From SPCO01 sp963809045 (GTDB taxonomy: Bacteria > Chloroflexota > Limnocylindria > Limnocylindrales > CSP1-4): a stretch of 64,000 bases of DNA. The notes beneath the pieces are model-generated. The model was given only the letters and a program-made list of their open reading frames with translations, was not told where the DNA came from and did not search any database. Positions 44,460-52,169 of this stretch are shown here, piece by piece. Positions within the stretch are counted from its first letter, which is position 1; each line of letters begins with the position of its first letter. The stretch spans positions 1,860,001 to 1,924,000 of the forward strand of contig CAWEHW010000004.1 in assembly GCA_963809045.1 (NCBI GenBank), in the 5' to 3' direction. A program made the position numbers and the translations under genes.

Positions 44460-44669
44460 ATGGTCGAGTATGGGAACGGCGTCAGCGGCGTGGCCGGACA
44501 AGTCGCGGGTGGAGCGAATGATCCGGGCCGGTCGGTTGACGTGGGTGCCTCCGCCAATCAGTTCCTCACCGATTCGCTCCACACGCTGTCGACGCTGCCG
44601 CCGGCGGCGCTCCTTGCGCTCGTCGTGGTGCTGTTCATCGGCGTGATCGCCCTCAAGCGCGCGTTCTAG
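44460..44669 (+). CDS. Small single-helix membrane protein
   Basis: 69 residues from ATG 44460: a Gly/Val-rich N-terminal half (VSGVAGQVAGGANDPG) and one membrane helix (PPAALLALVVVLFIGVIALK) ending in KRAF. No family is recognised. No strong Shine-Dalgarno; the start is uncertain because the frame extends to 44304. A hairpin at 44809-44836 lies downstream. Confidence 0.4.
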   Translation: MVEYGNGVSGVAGQVAGGANDPGRSVDVGASANQFLTDSLHTLSTLPPAALLALVVVLFIGVIALKRAF

Positions 44670-44808
44670 CCCGCTGGCGGGCCGGACGCCGACCTGGCAA
44701 GGCGGTCATCCGTCCGGCGGCGAGCTGCGTATCCATCCCAGAACGAGCGTCTCCGCGATGGCATGTGCCGGGCTGTGGCTCCGCACGGCCGCCTTGTTGA
44801 TTGTTCCC

Positions 44809-44836
44809 GGGGCCGGGTCGCGGCTGACCCGGCCCC
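44809..44836. terminator. Perfect 11-bp hairpin
   Basis: GGGGCCGGGTC (44809-44819), a 6-base loop and GACCCGGCCCC (44826-44836). It stands between the small membrane protein and the twin-operator promoter and probably insulates them. No T-run follows directly. Confidence 0.5.
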
Positions 44837-44880
44837 ACCCCCTATTCCCCGCTCCCGGCTGTGTCCAGGCTGTTCGGTCA

Positions 44881-44909
44881 TTGACAGGATACTGTCGTGC
44901 TGGTATCGT
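44881..44909 (+). promoter_or_regulatory. Sigma70-type promoter of the VOC/methyltransferase unit
   Basis: Perfect -35 TTGACA (44881-44886), 17-base spacer and TATCGT (44904-44909) with an upstream TGG extended -10. Transcription would start near 44916, inside the second operator, giving a leader of about 45 bases with GGAGG before the ATG at 44960. Confidence 0.65.
44883..44896. promoter_or_regulatory. Repressor operator O1 (GACAG-GATA-CTGTC)
   Basis: A 5-bp inverted repeat around GATA that overlaps the -35 hexamer. Its exact copy at 44916-44929 lies 33 bases (about three helical turns) away, on the same face of the DNA. The 15-base core TGACAGGATACTGTC is identical in both. A dimeric TetR- or MarR-type repressor would fit; no such gene is in the window. 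Confidence 0.65.
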
Positions 44910-44915
44910 TTGGAT

Positions 44916-44929
44916 GACAGGATACTGTC
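44916..44929. promoter_or_regulatory. Repressor operator O2 (GACAG-GATA-CTGTC)
   Basis: Second copy of the operator, located at the expected transcription start. The flanks make it a full 16-base palindrome (TGACAGGATACTGTCA). Two sites at -35 and +1 are the usual layout for tight repression. Confidence 0.65.
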
Positions 44930-44959
44930 ACCATTGATCGCAGGACGGAGGCATGCGGG

Positions 44960-45331
44960 ATGGATTGGAAACTCGAACTCGTCGCTGTTCCGGTGACGGA
45001 CGTGGACCGCGCCATTGCGTTCTACACCGAGCAGGCCGGCTTCAACCTGGACTACGACCACAAGGTCAACGAGGGACTGCGGTTCGTCCAGTTGACCCCA
45101 CCCGGCTCAGCGTGTTCGATCGCCCTCGGACTAGGGATCAGCGACGCCGCGCCGGGTTCCGTGAAGGGCCTCCAGCTCGTGGTCGCCGACGCGGACGCGG
45201 CACGAGCCGAGCTGGTCGCGCGAGGGGTCGAAGCGAGCGAGGTCCAGGACTATCCGTGGGGCCGGTTCACGTTCTTCGCCGATCCAGACGGCAACGGATG
45301 GGCGGTCCAGCAGCTCCCGCCCAGGACGTAG
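44960..45331 (+). CDS. VOC family protein controlled by the twin-operator promoter
   Basis: 123 residues; GGAGG 8 bases before ATG 44960. Starts MDWKLELVAVPVTDVDRAIAFY, then LTPPGSACSIALG, VVADADAARAELVARGV and FADPDGNGWAVQQ. Close paralogue of the gene 44001-44405. It probably binds or transforms a small molecule that also inactivates the repressor. Its TAG stop (45329-45331) is the start of the -10 box of the following methyltransferase. Confidence 0.87.
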   Translation: MDWKLELVAVPVTDVDRAIAFYTEQAGFNLDYDHKVNEGLRFVQLTPPGSACSIALGLGISDAAPGSVKGLQLVVADADAARAELVARGVEASEVQDYPWGRFTFFADPDGNGWAVQQLPPRT

Positions 45332-45340
45332 GCTTCGGCC

Positions 45341-46030
45341 GTGGACGAGCGTCGGCGCACGTGGCTGGCTGAGCGCCGGGCCTCGGTGGTCGCGGACTAC
45401 GATCAGGGTGCGACCAACTACGACGCCAATTCATACGACGTTCCGGTGCACCGCTCCTTCGTCCAGAAGCTCGTGGACACGTGTCCCCCGGGCGGAATCA
45501 TCCTCGATGCGCCGTGCGGGACCGGCCAGTACTTCCCGATCGTCACCGACAGCGGCCGCCGGGTGGTCGGCATCGATCAGTCGCCGGGCATGCTGGCCAA
45601 GGCGCGGGCGCGCGGCCTTGCGACCAGACTCGAACAGGTCGGCCTGCAGGAGCTCGCCCTTTCGACGGTATTCGACGGGGTGATGACCGTCGACGCCATG
45701 GAGAACGTCCCACCCGAGGACTGGCCGCTGGTCCTGGGCAACCTGAATCGGGCGCTGCGGCCACAAGGCCATCTCTACCTGACCACCGAGGAGATCGACC
45801 AGGCCGAGATCGACGAGGCATTCGGCGACGCCCAGCGCCGGGGTTGGCCCGCGGTCCACGGTGAGGTCATCGAGGGTGACACGGCCGGCTACCACTACTA
45901 CCCGGGCCGGACTCGAGTCATGGATTGGTTCGCGGCGGAGAACCTGACCCTGATCGAGGAGTCAGTCAGCGACCACGATGGCTGGGCCTACCGCCACTTC
46001 CTGTTGCAACGTGGCGGGAACCCGGTCTAG
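45341..46030 (+). CDS. SAM-dependent methyltransferase
   Basis: 229 residues. SAM motif I ILDAPCGTGQYFPIV, motif II VVGIDQSPGMLAKAR, then VMTVDAMENVPPEDW and LRPQGHLYLTTEE. Substrate unknown. GTG 45341 is 6 bases after TAGGCT (45329-45334), which overlaps the VOC stop, so this gene has its own leaderless promoter as well as possible read-through. Its stop interlocks with the glycosidase stop in CTAG (46027-46030). Confidence 0.88.
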   Translation: MDERRRTWLAERRASVVADYDQGATNYDANSYDVPVHRSFVQKLVDTCPPGGIILDAPCGTGQYFPIVTDSGRRVVGIDQSPGMLAKARARGLATRLEQVGLQELALSTVFDGVMTVDAMENVPPEDWPLVLGNLNRALRPQGHLYLTTEEIDQAEIDEAFGDAQRRGWPAVHGEVIEGDTAGYHYYPGRTRVMDWFAAENLTLIEESVSDHDGWAYRHFLLQRGGNPV

Positions 46031-47226
46031 GCGACGAGCTCGGTCGCGATCCCTGGGTTCGGAGGCTCGGACAGGTACGCCGGCGCCAGGTGGGCGTTCT
46101 CGAGGGCGTCGAGGAAGATCCCCGACCACAGCATCGACTCCTCGCCGATCATGATCCAGCGTGGGCTGACCCAGTTCTGGCCGTCACTGTTCATGACCTC
46201 CCAGAAGGTGCCGTCCCGCTCGATCCAGTCGACGTAGCGAGCCGTCTCCTCGGCGGCAAGGTCGGGATTCACGGTCCTGAGGACCTGGATGTACATGGCG
46301 CCAAGGCTGGTCCAGACCGTGCTGCCCTGGTAGTCCGGCAGGACGTGACGCGTCAGCCAGACCTCGCGCTCGGGTCGCCGACTCGTCTCGTAGCGCAGCG
46401 GGTACGGGTCGCAGAACCCGTTCGCATCGAGATACGCCAGGGCCGCGCCGATCAGGGCTGGATCGCCGATGACACCGGTGTAGAACGGCCAGACGTTGGC
46501 CTCGCCGGACACGGTCTCATCCCCAAGAGCATCGCGGAAGTGATCGCCCGTCCAGAAATACTCGAGGAGCAGCCGACCATGATCGCCCTCGAAATGTCGT
46601 TCAAAGGGTGAGCTGAACCAGCCGGTCTCGGCGATCGTCTTGGCGAGGAGCGCGACCATCGTGTTGCCGAAGGCGTTCGACCGATTGACGACGGTGTCGC
46701 GGTGAGCGCTGTACTTGCGATCGGAGCGGACGAGGCCGGTCGAGGGGTCGACGACGAGGGCGTAAAAGTGGTCGATCTCGGCCTGGAACCATGCTCGATG
46801 CCGCTCCACCAGGTCCGTCGCGTCGGCCGCCCGCAACGCGGCGAGGAACAATGGCAGGGAGTCGACACCGTACTCGAAGACGTCGCCCGGTCGATCGAAG
46901 TAGTGGATCGTGGTCGTGATGTGGCGCCGTCGCGACGTCCAGACGTCGAGCGCATAGGTCAGCGACGCGTGCACGCGATCGCGCTGCCCGAGGCGGAGCA
47001 GCGACGGCACGGAGAAGGACAGGTCGCGGGTCCAGAACATGTCGAAGTGTCCGGGACTGGCGGTGAAGGTGCGACCGTTCCAACAAGCCTCGATGCAGGC
47101 ACGGACGATCGCGGCGGCCGCTCCGGGATGCCGCTTGTGCCCCCGCAGCTGGCGGCGCATCCGGACGCCGAAGTTATGGATGTATTCGGCGATGACCGGT
47201 GGGCCGATCCAGGGAGCGAGGGCCAC
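46027..47226 (-). CDS. Six-hairpin (alpha/alpha barrel) glycosidase-like protein
   Basis: 399 residues; AGGAG 7 bases before GTG 47226. Helix-rich barrel with aromatic/acidic stretches (FTASPGHFDMFWTRDLSFS, EYFWTGDHFRDALGDETVSGEANVWPFYTGVIGDP, DYQGSTVWTSLG). This resembles GH15/GH37/GH63-type inverting glycosidases and amylo-1,6-glucosidases. Catalytic acids cannot be placed with certainty. Cytoplasmic; no signal peptide. Confidence 0.72.
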   Translation of the reverse strand: MALAPWIGPPVIAEYIHNFGVRMRRQLRGHKRHPGAAAAIVRACIEACWNGRTFTASPGHFDMFWTRDLSFSVPSLLRLGQRDRVHASLTYALDVWTSRRRHITTTIHYFDRPGDVFEYGVDSLPLFLAALRAADATDLVERHRAWFQAEIDHFYALVVDPSTGLVRSDRKYSAHRDTVVNRSNAFGNTMVALLAKTIAETGWFSSPFERHFEGDHGRLLLEYFWTGDHFRDALGDETVSGEANVWPFYTGVIGDPALIGAALAYLDANGFCDPYPLRYETSRRPEREVWLTRHVLPDYQGSTVWTSLGAMYIQVLRTVNPDLAAEETARYVDWIERDGTFWEVMNSDGQNWVSPRWIMIGEESMLWSGIFLDALENAHLAPAYLSEPPNPGIATELVA

Positions 47227-47367
47227 GCGAGGACTCCTGGGTTGAGCGGGATGGCTTCCCGACGTGCCCGGGGGTTGTGTGGCCGGACCGCTGCTCAGGT
47301 TGGCGATGTGACGGATGAGGCGCGATCCCTCGATGGTACCAGCCGACTTCGCGGAAGCGATCCGGAG

Positions 47368-47781
47368 CTACCGCTTGTGCGCCTCGTGGGCACGCCGATA
47401 CTGGAGTCGAAGGTGCTCGGTCATCGCCTCGGCTTCCAGCGCTTCGGCCGATCCCGGCTCCGCGGCGGCGAGCCGTCGTTCTGCGGCGCGCCACTCCGCG
47501 AGGATGTCCGGGATTGGCCGTGGGGTGTCGTCGATAGCTGCGGTGGGAGCCGAAGAGGCGCCGGCATCCACCTTCGCGTTGCTGACTTCAGTGAGCTTGC
47601 GCTGCCGCGAGCTCGAAGCGAGCAACCTCGCAGCGAGCGCCTCTACTCGTTCCGACAGCTCGACAAGCTGCGGATCGCCCGGGTCCAGCGTTCGCTTCTG
47701 TGTCTCGATGGCGCCAAGGACCTCCAGGTCCCGGAGGACGGCATCGGACGTGGCGCGAAGGTCTTCGGCTGTGTCGGTCAA
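47368..47781 (-). CDS. Coiled-coil hypothetical protein
   Basis: 137 residues from TTG 47781 with GAGGT 5 bases upstream; an in-frame extension reaches 47844 without support. Two helical stretches (DLRATSDAVLRDLEVLGAIE and RVEALAARLLASSSRQR) are separated by a Pro/Ala linker from a C-terminal helix rich in Ala/Glu. The pattern suggests a coiled-coil scaffold. No family is recognised. Confidence 0.5.
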   Translation of the reverse strand: MTDTAEDLRATSDAVLRDLEVLGAIETQKRTLDPGDPQLVELSERVEALAARLLASSSRQRKLTEVSNAKVDAGASSAPTAAIDDTPRPIPDILAEWRAAERRLAAAEPGSAEALEAEAMTEHLRLQYRRAHEAHKR

Positions 47782-47895
47782 CGGTGACCTCAAACGTGAC
47801 GGAATGGCTCCACCGAGGATACAACGCAAGGCCAAGCCGGGCACCTAAAGCGCAAGGTCGTGACATCTCCCGGTGCTTCGGGCACACTCTCCGCC

Positions 47896-48432
47896 ATGCA
47901 GGACCAACTCGAACGGACCTTTGATGCGGAGCTCGACGCCGTGAGGTCCGCGCCCACCGATCACGGCCGCGTCGAGCTCATCGTGCGCCGGCCGGCCGAC
48001 GACGAGCGCGAGCTCCTCGACGAAGCTCACCTCGACCCGGGTTCCGGCCTCGTGGGTGACCGCTGGGCCTCGCGCCACGGTCACGAGCCCGTCTACCTCG
48101 CGGCCGAGCTCACGGTGATCAATACGCGTGTGCTGGCTGCCATCGAGCCGGACCGGTCGCGTTGGCCGCTCGCCGGGGACCAGCTCTACGTCGACTTCGA
48201 CCTGAGCGTCGAGAACCTTCCGGTTGGGTCACGCCTGGCCGTCGGCGCGGCCATCATCGAGATCAGCGAAACGCCCCACACCGGGTGCGCCAAGTTCAGC
48301 TCCCGATTTGGCAGTGACGCCCTGCGCTGGATCAACTCCGCGACGGGGCGCGCGAACCGGATGCGCGGCCTGAATGCGTGGATCGTGGAGGGCGGGATCG
48401 TCCGCGCGGGGGACCCGATCCGAAAGGTCTAG
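47896..48432 (+). CDS. MOSC-domain protein
   Basis: 178 residues from ATG 47896; a weak -10 (CACACT) lies 7 bases upstream. MOSC hallmarks: GLVGDRWA, the late PHTGCAKF (the conserved Cys that carries sulphur or binds molybdenum cofactor) and GRANRMRGLNAWI. MOSC proteins pass sulphur or molybdenum cofactor to target enzymes. No molybdoenzyme is adjacent. The frame continues upstream to 47860 without merit. Confidence 0.86.
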   Translation: MQDQLERTFDAELDAVRSAPTDHGRVELIVRRPADDERELLDEAHLDPGSGLVGDRWASRHGHEPVYLAAELTVINTRVLAAIEPDRSRWPLAGDQLYVDFDLSVENLPVGSRLAVGAAIIEISETPHTGCAKFSSRFGSDALRWINSATGRANRMRGLNAWIVEGGIVRAGDPIRKV

Positions 48433-48450
48433 CCGGTGCGCTGCGGGGCG

Positions 48451-48852
48451 TCAGCCGTCCGAGGGCAACGCGGCAAAGAGATCGACGGTATTGCCATCGG
48501 GATCGAGCAACATCGCGTACCGCTGGCCCCAGAACGCATCCCACGGCTCCTTGTGGCCGTGGTAGCCGGCGGTCACCAGGCCGGCATACGTGGCGTCGAC
48601 GTCGGCAGGATCGTCACAGGCGAATGCGAGCGCGATGCGGGCGCTTCCGCCGGGAGCCGTCCAGTCCGGCATGAACGAGCGAATGGTCTCGATCGTGTCC
48701 CATGCCATGCGCAACCCGCCGGGCAGCGTGGCTTCGACATGTGGTTCGGCATCGGCGGCGGCCGGGACGTCGAACCCAAGCCGCCGGTAGAACGCCAGCG
48801 ACCGGGCCATGTCTTCCACGACGATGCCAACGAGATCGAACCGTGCAGTCAT
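48451..48852 (-). CDS. VOC family protein
   Basis: 133 residues. FDLVGIVVEDMARSLAFYRRLGF, then VEATLPGGLRMAWDT, CDDPADVDATYAGLV and YAMLLDPDGNTVDLFA are VOC hallmarks. Probably binds a hydrophobic small molecule. ATG 48852 is 6 bases after TAGGCT (48859-48864), so it is leaderless; the adjacent membrane cyclase starts 64 bases away on the other strand. Confidence 0.86.
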   Translation of the reverse strand: MTARFDLVGIVVEDMARSLAFYRRLGFDVPAAADAEPHVEATLPGGLRMAWDTIETIRSFMPDWTAPGGSARIALAFACDDPADVDATYAGLVTAGYHGHKEPWDAFWGQRYAMLLDPDGNTVDLFAALPSDG

Positions 48853-48916
48853 GCCGACAGCCTAGCGCGCGCGACTCAACCGGTCGCGCTTCGATCGGAC
48901 CCGTAAGCTTTCGGTT

Positions 48917-50542
48917 GTGACGGAGAAACCCGCGCGTGACGGCCTGGGAACCTGGCCTGTCGCCCTCCTGCTGGTCCTGCCGGTCGCCGGCCTGGCCCTT
49001 CTTCTGGCCCGGCCCGAGCTCGACGCCCAGTGGGAGCACCACCCCAGCCACTTCTGGCTGGTCCTGGCGACGGCGGTCGTCAACGTGGCACTGGCGTACC
49101 TGACGAACATCGCAGCCGGCCGGTATCGCGACGCGCGGCTCGTGCTCGTGTCCCTGGCCTTCCTGTCCAGCGCCGGGTTCCTCGGCCTCCATGCGCTGGC
49201 CACGCCCGGCGTGCTGCTCCCCCACCCCAACACCGGGTTCGTCGTCGCTACCCCCGTCGGGCTGGTCATCGCGTCCGTGTTCGCGCTCGCTTCGATCAGT
49301 CCCCTGGCCGGACCGCGGGCCGCGAACGTCCTTCGGCGGCGCACGCTGCTGCTGGTGGGCCTCCTGGCCTTGATGGGCTACTGGGCGTTCCTGTCGCTCG
49401 CCAGGCTTGCCCCACTCGATGGCCCGCCGCCCGCGCAGGAGGGGTTCGGCCTGCTCTCGTTGCTTGCCGCCGAAGCGGTCGTGGTCTACGGCTACGCCGC
49501 CTGGCGCTACGTGCGGCTGTACCGCGAGCGCGGCGGGATCGTGCCGCTCGCCGTGGCGATCGCCCTCGTACTCCTTGCGGAGGCCATGATCGCGGTCGCC
49601 GTCAGCCGCAACTGGCATCTCAGCTGGTGGGAATGGCATCTGCTGATGCTCGCGGCCTTTGCCGCCATCGCGCTCGGGGCGCGACAGGAGTACCGGAGGA
49701 GTGGATCCCTGACCGCGGCATTTGGCGGCCTGTACCTCGAGGCCACCCTGGCCCGGGTGGATCGGTGGCACGCCGGTGCGATTGCTGCGGTGGTAGCGGC
49801 GGACGAGCAAGGCCAGCCACAGGCGCGGGTCATGGCGCAGCTGCGTCGAGAGGGAGCGACGAGCGACGAGGTCGCGCTCCTCGTCCGGGCGGCCAGCGAG
49901 CTGCGCCGGCTCGATGCCCTGTTCCGGCCATATCTTCCGTCCGTGGTCGCGCAGCGGATCCGACGGGACCGCGGAGCCGCCCGGTTCGAAGGCGAGGAGC
50001 GGGATGTCAGCGCGCTCTTTGCAGACCTTGCCGCCTTTACGACGTTCAGCGAAACACGGGCGCCTACGGAGGTGCTCGGGATGCTGAACGAATACTGGGC
50101 GGTCGTGGTCCCGGTCATCGACGCCGCGGGCGGGGTCATCGAGCACTTCGCCGGCGACGGGGTGATGGCCGTCTTCAACGCGTCGGGCGATCAGCCCGAC
50201 CACGCCAGGCGGGCAGCCCGCACCGCGCTCGCCATCATCGAGGCCGGCCGGGCTCCTGCCGCCGCCCACCCGGGCTGGCCGATCTTCCGCGTGGGCGTGA
50301 ACACCGGTCGAGCCGTCGTCGGCGATGTGGGCGCGGCCGGCCGGCGTAGCTTCGCCGTGATCGGCGACACCACGAACGTGGCCGCGCGCCTGATGGCCGC
50401 CGGCGACCCGGGGCAGGTCGTGGTGGCGCGGAGCACGTGGGAAGCTCTCGGCAACGCAGCCGAAGGCGATGCCCTCGGACCAACGCGCGTCAAGGGCAAG
50501 CAGCTGCCGGTCGAGGCCTGGATCCTGCGGGCCGTCGGATAG
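48917..50542 (+). CDS. Integral-membrane class III nucleotide cyclase
   Basis: 541 residues. Residues 10-260 hold about seven membrane helices (a MASE-like sensor), a helical linker with PYLPSVVAQRIRRD follows, and a cyclase domain is at about 360-535. Metal Asp residues SALFADLAAF and FAGDGVMAVF are present, as are TNVAARL Asn and Arg. The adenine-type Lys position is His (IEHFAGD), so substrate preference may differ. GTG 48917 is 7 bases after TAAGCT (48904-48909). Confidence 0.88.
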   Translation: MTEKPARDGLGTWPVALLLVLPVAGLALLLARPELDAQWEHHPSHFWLVLATAVVNVALAYLTNIAAGRYRDARLVLVSLAFLSSAGFLGLHALATPGVLLPHPNTGFVVATPVGLVIASVFALASISPLAGPRAANVLRRRTLLLVGLLALMGYWAFLSLARLAPLDGPPPAQEGFGLLSLLAAEAVVVYGYAAWRYVRLYRERGGIVPLAVAIALVLLAEAMIAVAVSRNWHLSWWEWHLLMLAAFAAIALGARQEYRRSGSLTAAFGGLYLEATLARVDRWHAGAIAAVVAADEQGQPQARVMAQLRREGATSDEVALLVRAASELRRLDALFRPYLPSVVAQRIRRDRGAARFEGEERDVSALFADLAAFTTFSETRAPTEVLGMLNEYWAVVVPVIDAAGGVIEHFAGDGVMAVFNASGDQPDHARRAARTALAIIEAGRAPAAAHPGWPIFRVGVNTGRAVVGDVGAAGRRSFAVIGDTTNVAARLMAAGDPGQVVVARSTWEALGNAAEGDALGPTRVKGKQLPVEAWILRAVG

Positions 50543-50639
50543 GTCGCCGGTGTACCCTTGGGTGGCCATGTCACGACCCTTGGCCCGACGTCCGCAGGAC
50601 GCCTGGGCCGCGACGATCTCCAAGCAAAACGGCTGATCG

Positions 50640-50671
50640 GCCCCTTCCAGCACAGCGTCAGTGGAAGGGGC
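50640..50671. terminator. 10-bp hairpin between cyclase and GTPase genes
   Basis: GCCCCTTCCA (50640-50649) and TGGAAGGGGC (50662-50671) form a 10-base-pair stem with a 12-base loop in the 215-base gap before the DRG GTPase. No U-run follows. The region also has the weaker repeats CGACGTCC/GGACG. It may stop read-through or belong to the GTPase leader. Confidence 0.4.
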
Positions 50672-50757
50672 GGGACCGACGCGTGCCGCAGGCGCAGCCC
50701 TGGCTGTGCGCGCCGCGCCGTCCCGCGATGAAGCGCGCAAGCGCGTAGGAGATCGCG

Positions 50758-51687
50758 ATGCCGATGCCGCATCGAACCTTCGCCCAGGTGGCGAAGCGAC
50801 GGCTCATTGGGAAAGAAGGCCGGGACCGAATCCGCGAGGTCCGAGCCTTGCTCCAGGAGCTGCCCGACTACAAGAACGGCCCGTATGCCGACCTCCGCAA
50901 GTGGTTGACCGCGGAGATCGAGGACACCCGCGTCCGATCGAGCGCCGTCCATCGCGATTCGATCGCGATCCGTCGGGAGGGCGCCGCCCAGATCGCCCTC
51001 GTGGGTCCTCCCAACGTCGGGAAGTCCTCGCTCCTGCAGGCGCTATCCGAAATCCAGATCAAGACCGGCGACTATCCGTTCACGACCTTGCGCCCGATCC
51101 CGGCGCTGACCAGGATCGGTGGTGTCCTGGTACAGCTGGTCGAGATCCCGGGCCTGATCGAAGGCGCGTCAGAGGACCGCGGCGGCGGCCGAGCGCTGCT
51201 CGGCGTGCTTCGGTCGGCCGACGCGATCGTGTACTGCGCCCGTGCCGACGGCGACCCTGCCGAACTCGCCGCCGTCCGTGACGAGGTCGCCATCGCAGGG
51301 ATCGACAAGCCGGCATTCCTGGCCGCAACGCGCGCCGACGAGGCCGATGCCGGGGCGATCGATCGTCTCGCGGCGACATTCCCGGACCTCGACCTGGTAC
51401 CCGTCTCGGTGATCGACGAGGCCAGCCTGGACGCCTTCCGCGCGGCCGCCTGGCGACTCACCGGCCTCATCCGCGTCCGCCTGCGAACGGGCGGCCACAC
51501 CGAGGAGGAGCCGGTGGCGTTGACGCCCGATGCGACGGTCGCCGACGTCGCCGACTGGGTCCACCACGACCTGGCCGCCACCTTCAGCGGAGCTCGAGTA
51601 TGGGGGCCGTCAGCTCGCTTCGAGGGCCAGCGGGTCGGCCGGGACCATCCTGTCTCGGACGGCGACGTAGTCGAGATCATCCACTGA
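50758..51687 (+). CDS. DRG/Rbg-like GTPase with TGS domain
   Basis: 309 residues; AGGAG 6 bases before ATG 50758. Coiled N-terminal helix, then a GTPase domain: G1 GPPNVGKSS, G3 EIPGLIEG (DxPG becomes ExPG), G4 TRADEAD (NKxD becomes TRxD), and a C-terminal TGS-like domain (WGPSARFEGQRV, GDVVEIIH). It is a developmentally regulated GTPase family member, closer to archaeal/eukaryotic DRG than to bacterial Obg. It probably binds ribosomes or tRNA through TGS. The non-standard G3/G4 could lower GTP specificity. Confidence 0.82.
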   Translation: MPMPHRTFAQVAKRRLIGKEGRDRIREVRALLQELPDYKNGPYADLRKWLTAEIEDTRVRSSAVHRDSIAIRREGAAQIALVGPPNVGKSSLLQALSEIQIKTGDYPFTTLRPIPALTRIGGVLVQLVEIPGLIEGASEDRGGGRALLGVLRSADAIVYCARADGDPAELAAVRDEVAIAGIDKPAFLAATRADEADAGAIDRLAATFPDLDLVPVSVIDEASLDAFRAAAWRLTGLIRVRLRTGGHTEEEPVALTPDATVADVADWVHHDLAATFSGARVWGPSARFEGQRVGRDHPVSDGDVVEIIH

Positions 51688-51703
51688 CGACGAAAGGAAG
51701 GCC

Positions 51704-51892
51704 ATGGAGACCAGGACGCATAACCCGACCGACGGCATCTACGCACCGGTCGGCGACTACGTGCATGCGCTCGAGGTCCGGAATCCACAGCGACTGCTCT
51801 TCGTGGCAGGAACCATGGGGCTCCACCCCTCCGGGGCTCCTGGCGCGAACCTGACCGAGCAGCTCCAGCTGATGTGGTCGAACATCCGGTGT
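51704..51892 (+). pseudogene. N-terminal relic of a RidA-family gene
   Basis: From ATG 51704 (AAGGAAGG upstream) the frame reads HNPTDGIYAPVGDYVHALEV, LFVAGTMGLHPSG and EQLQLMWSNIR, matching the first half of RidA/YjgF enamine deaminases. After this it turns into unrelated sequence, and the catalytic Arg/Glu half is absent. The relic directly abuts a second fragment in another frame. Confidence 0.6.
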
Positions 51893-52143
51893 ACCCGAAC
51901 CTGGACATGGCGACCAACGAGGCCAACAAGATCGCGACCTCGCAGATCGCGCTGCCCCAGGACGCGTGTGACGCGGTGTACGCCACTGTGGGCTACGAAC
52001 AGAGCGTCAGCAACATGACGCAGGTCAGCCTGACCCGGGACAACGTCTTCTCGGACGACGGTGCAGCCCAGCAGCTCGGCACGATGACGGGGAGCGTGGC
52101 GGATGGCTACACGGTGGCGCTGACCGTTCCCGTCAGGGCCTGA
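51893..52143 (+). pseudogene. C-terminal fragment of an unknown secreted-type protein
   Basis: The frame beginning near 51874 reads ALPQDACDAVYATVGYEQS, NMTQVSLTRDNVFSDDGA and TVALTVPVRA. It is balanced and beta-rich, unlike noise, but I cannot name the family. Together with the RidA part it is a junction of two unrelated genes. A continuous translated product is not possible without a frameshift. Confidence 0.35.
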
Positions 52144-52169
52144 TCCCGGCGGCTGCCGCCAGCCCCTCA

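Noticed and set aside
47860..47895. Upstream GTG/ATG extension of the MOSC gene
   Set aside because: Ser/Gly-rich extension without a start signal; ATG 47896 fits the family.
48614..50740. 708-codon minus-strand ORF
   Set aside because: Shadow of the membrane cyclase; no domain, skewed composition.
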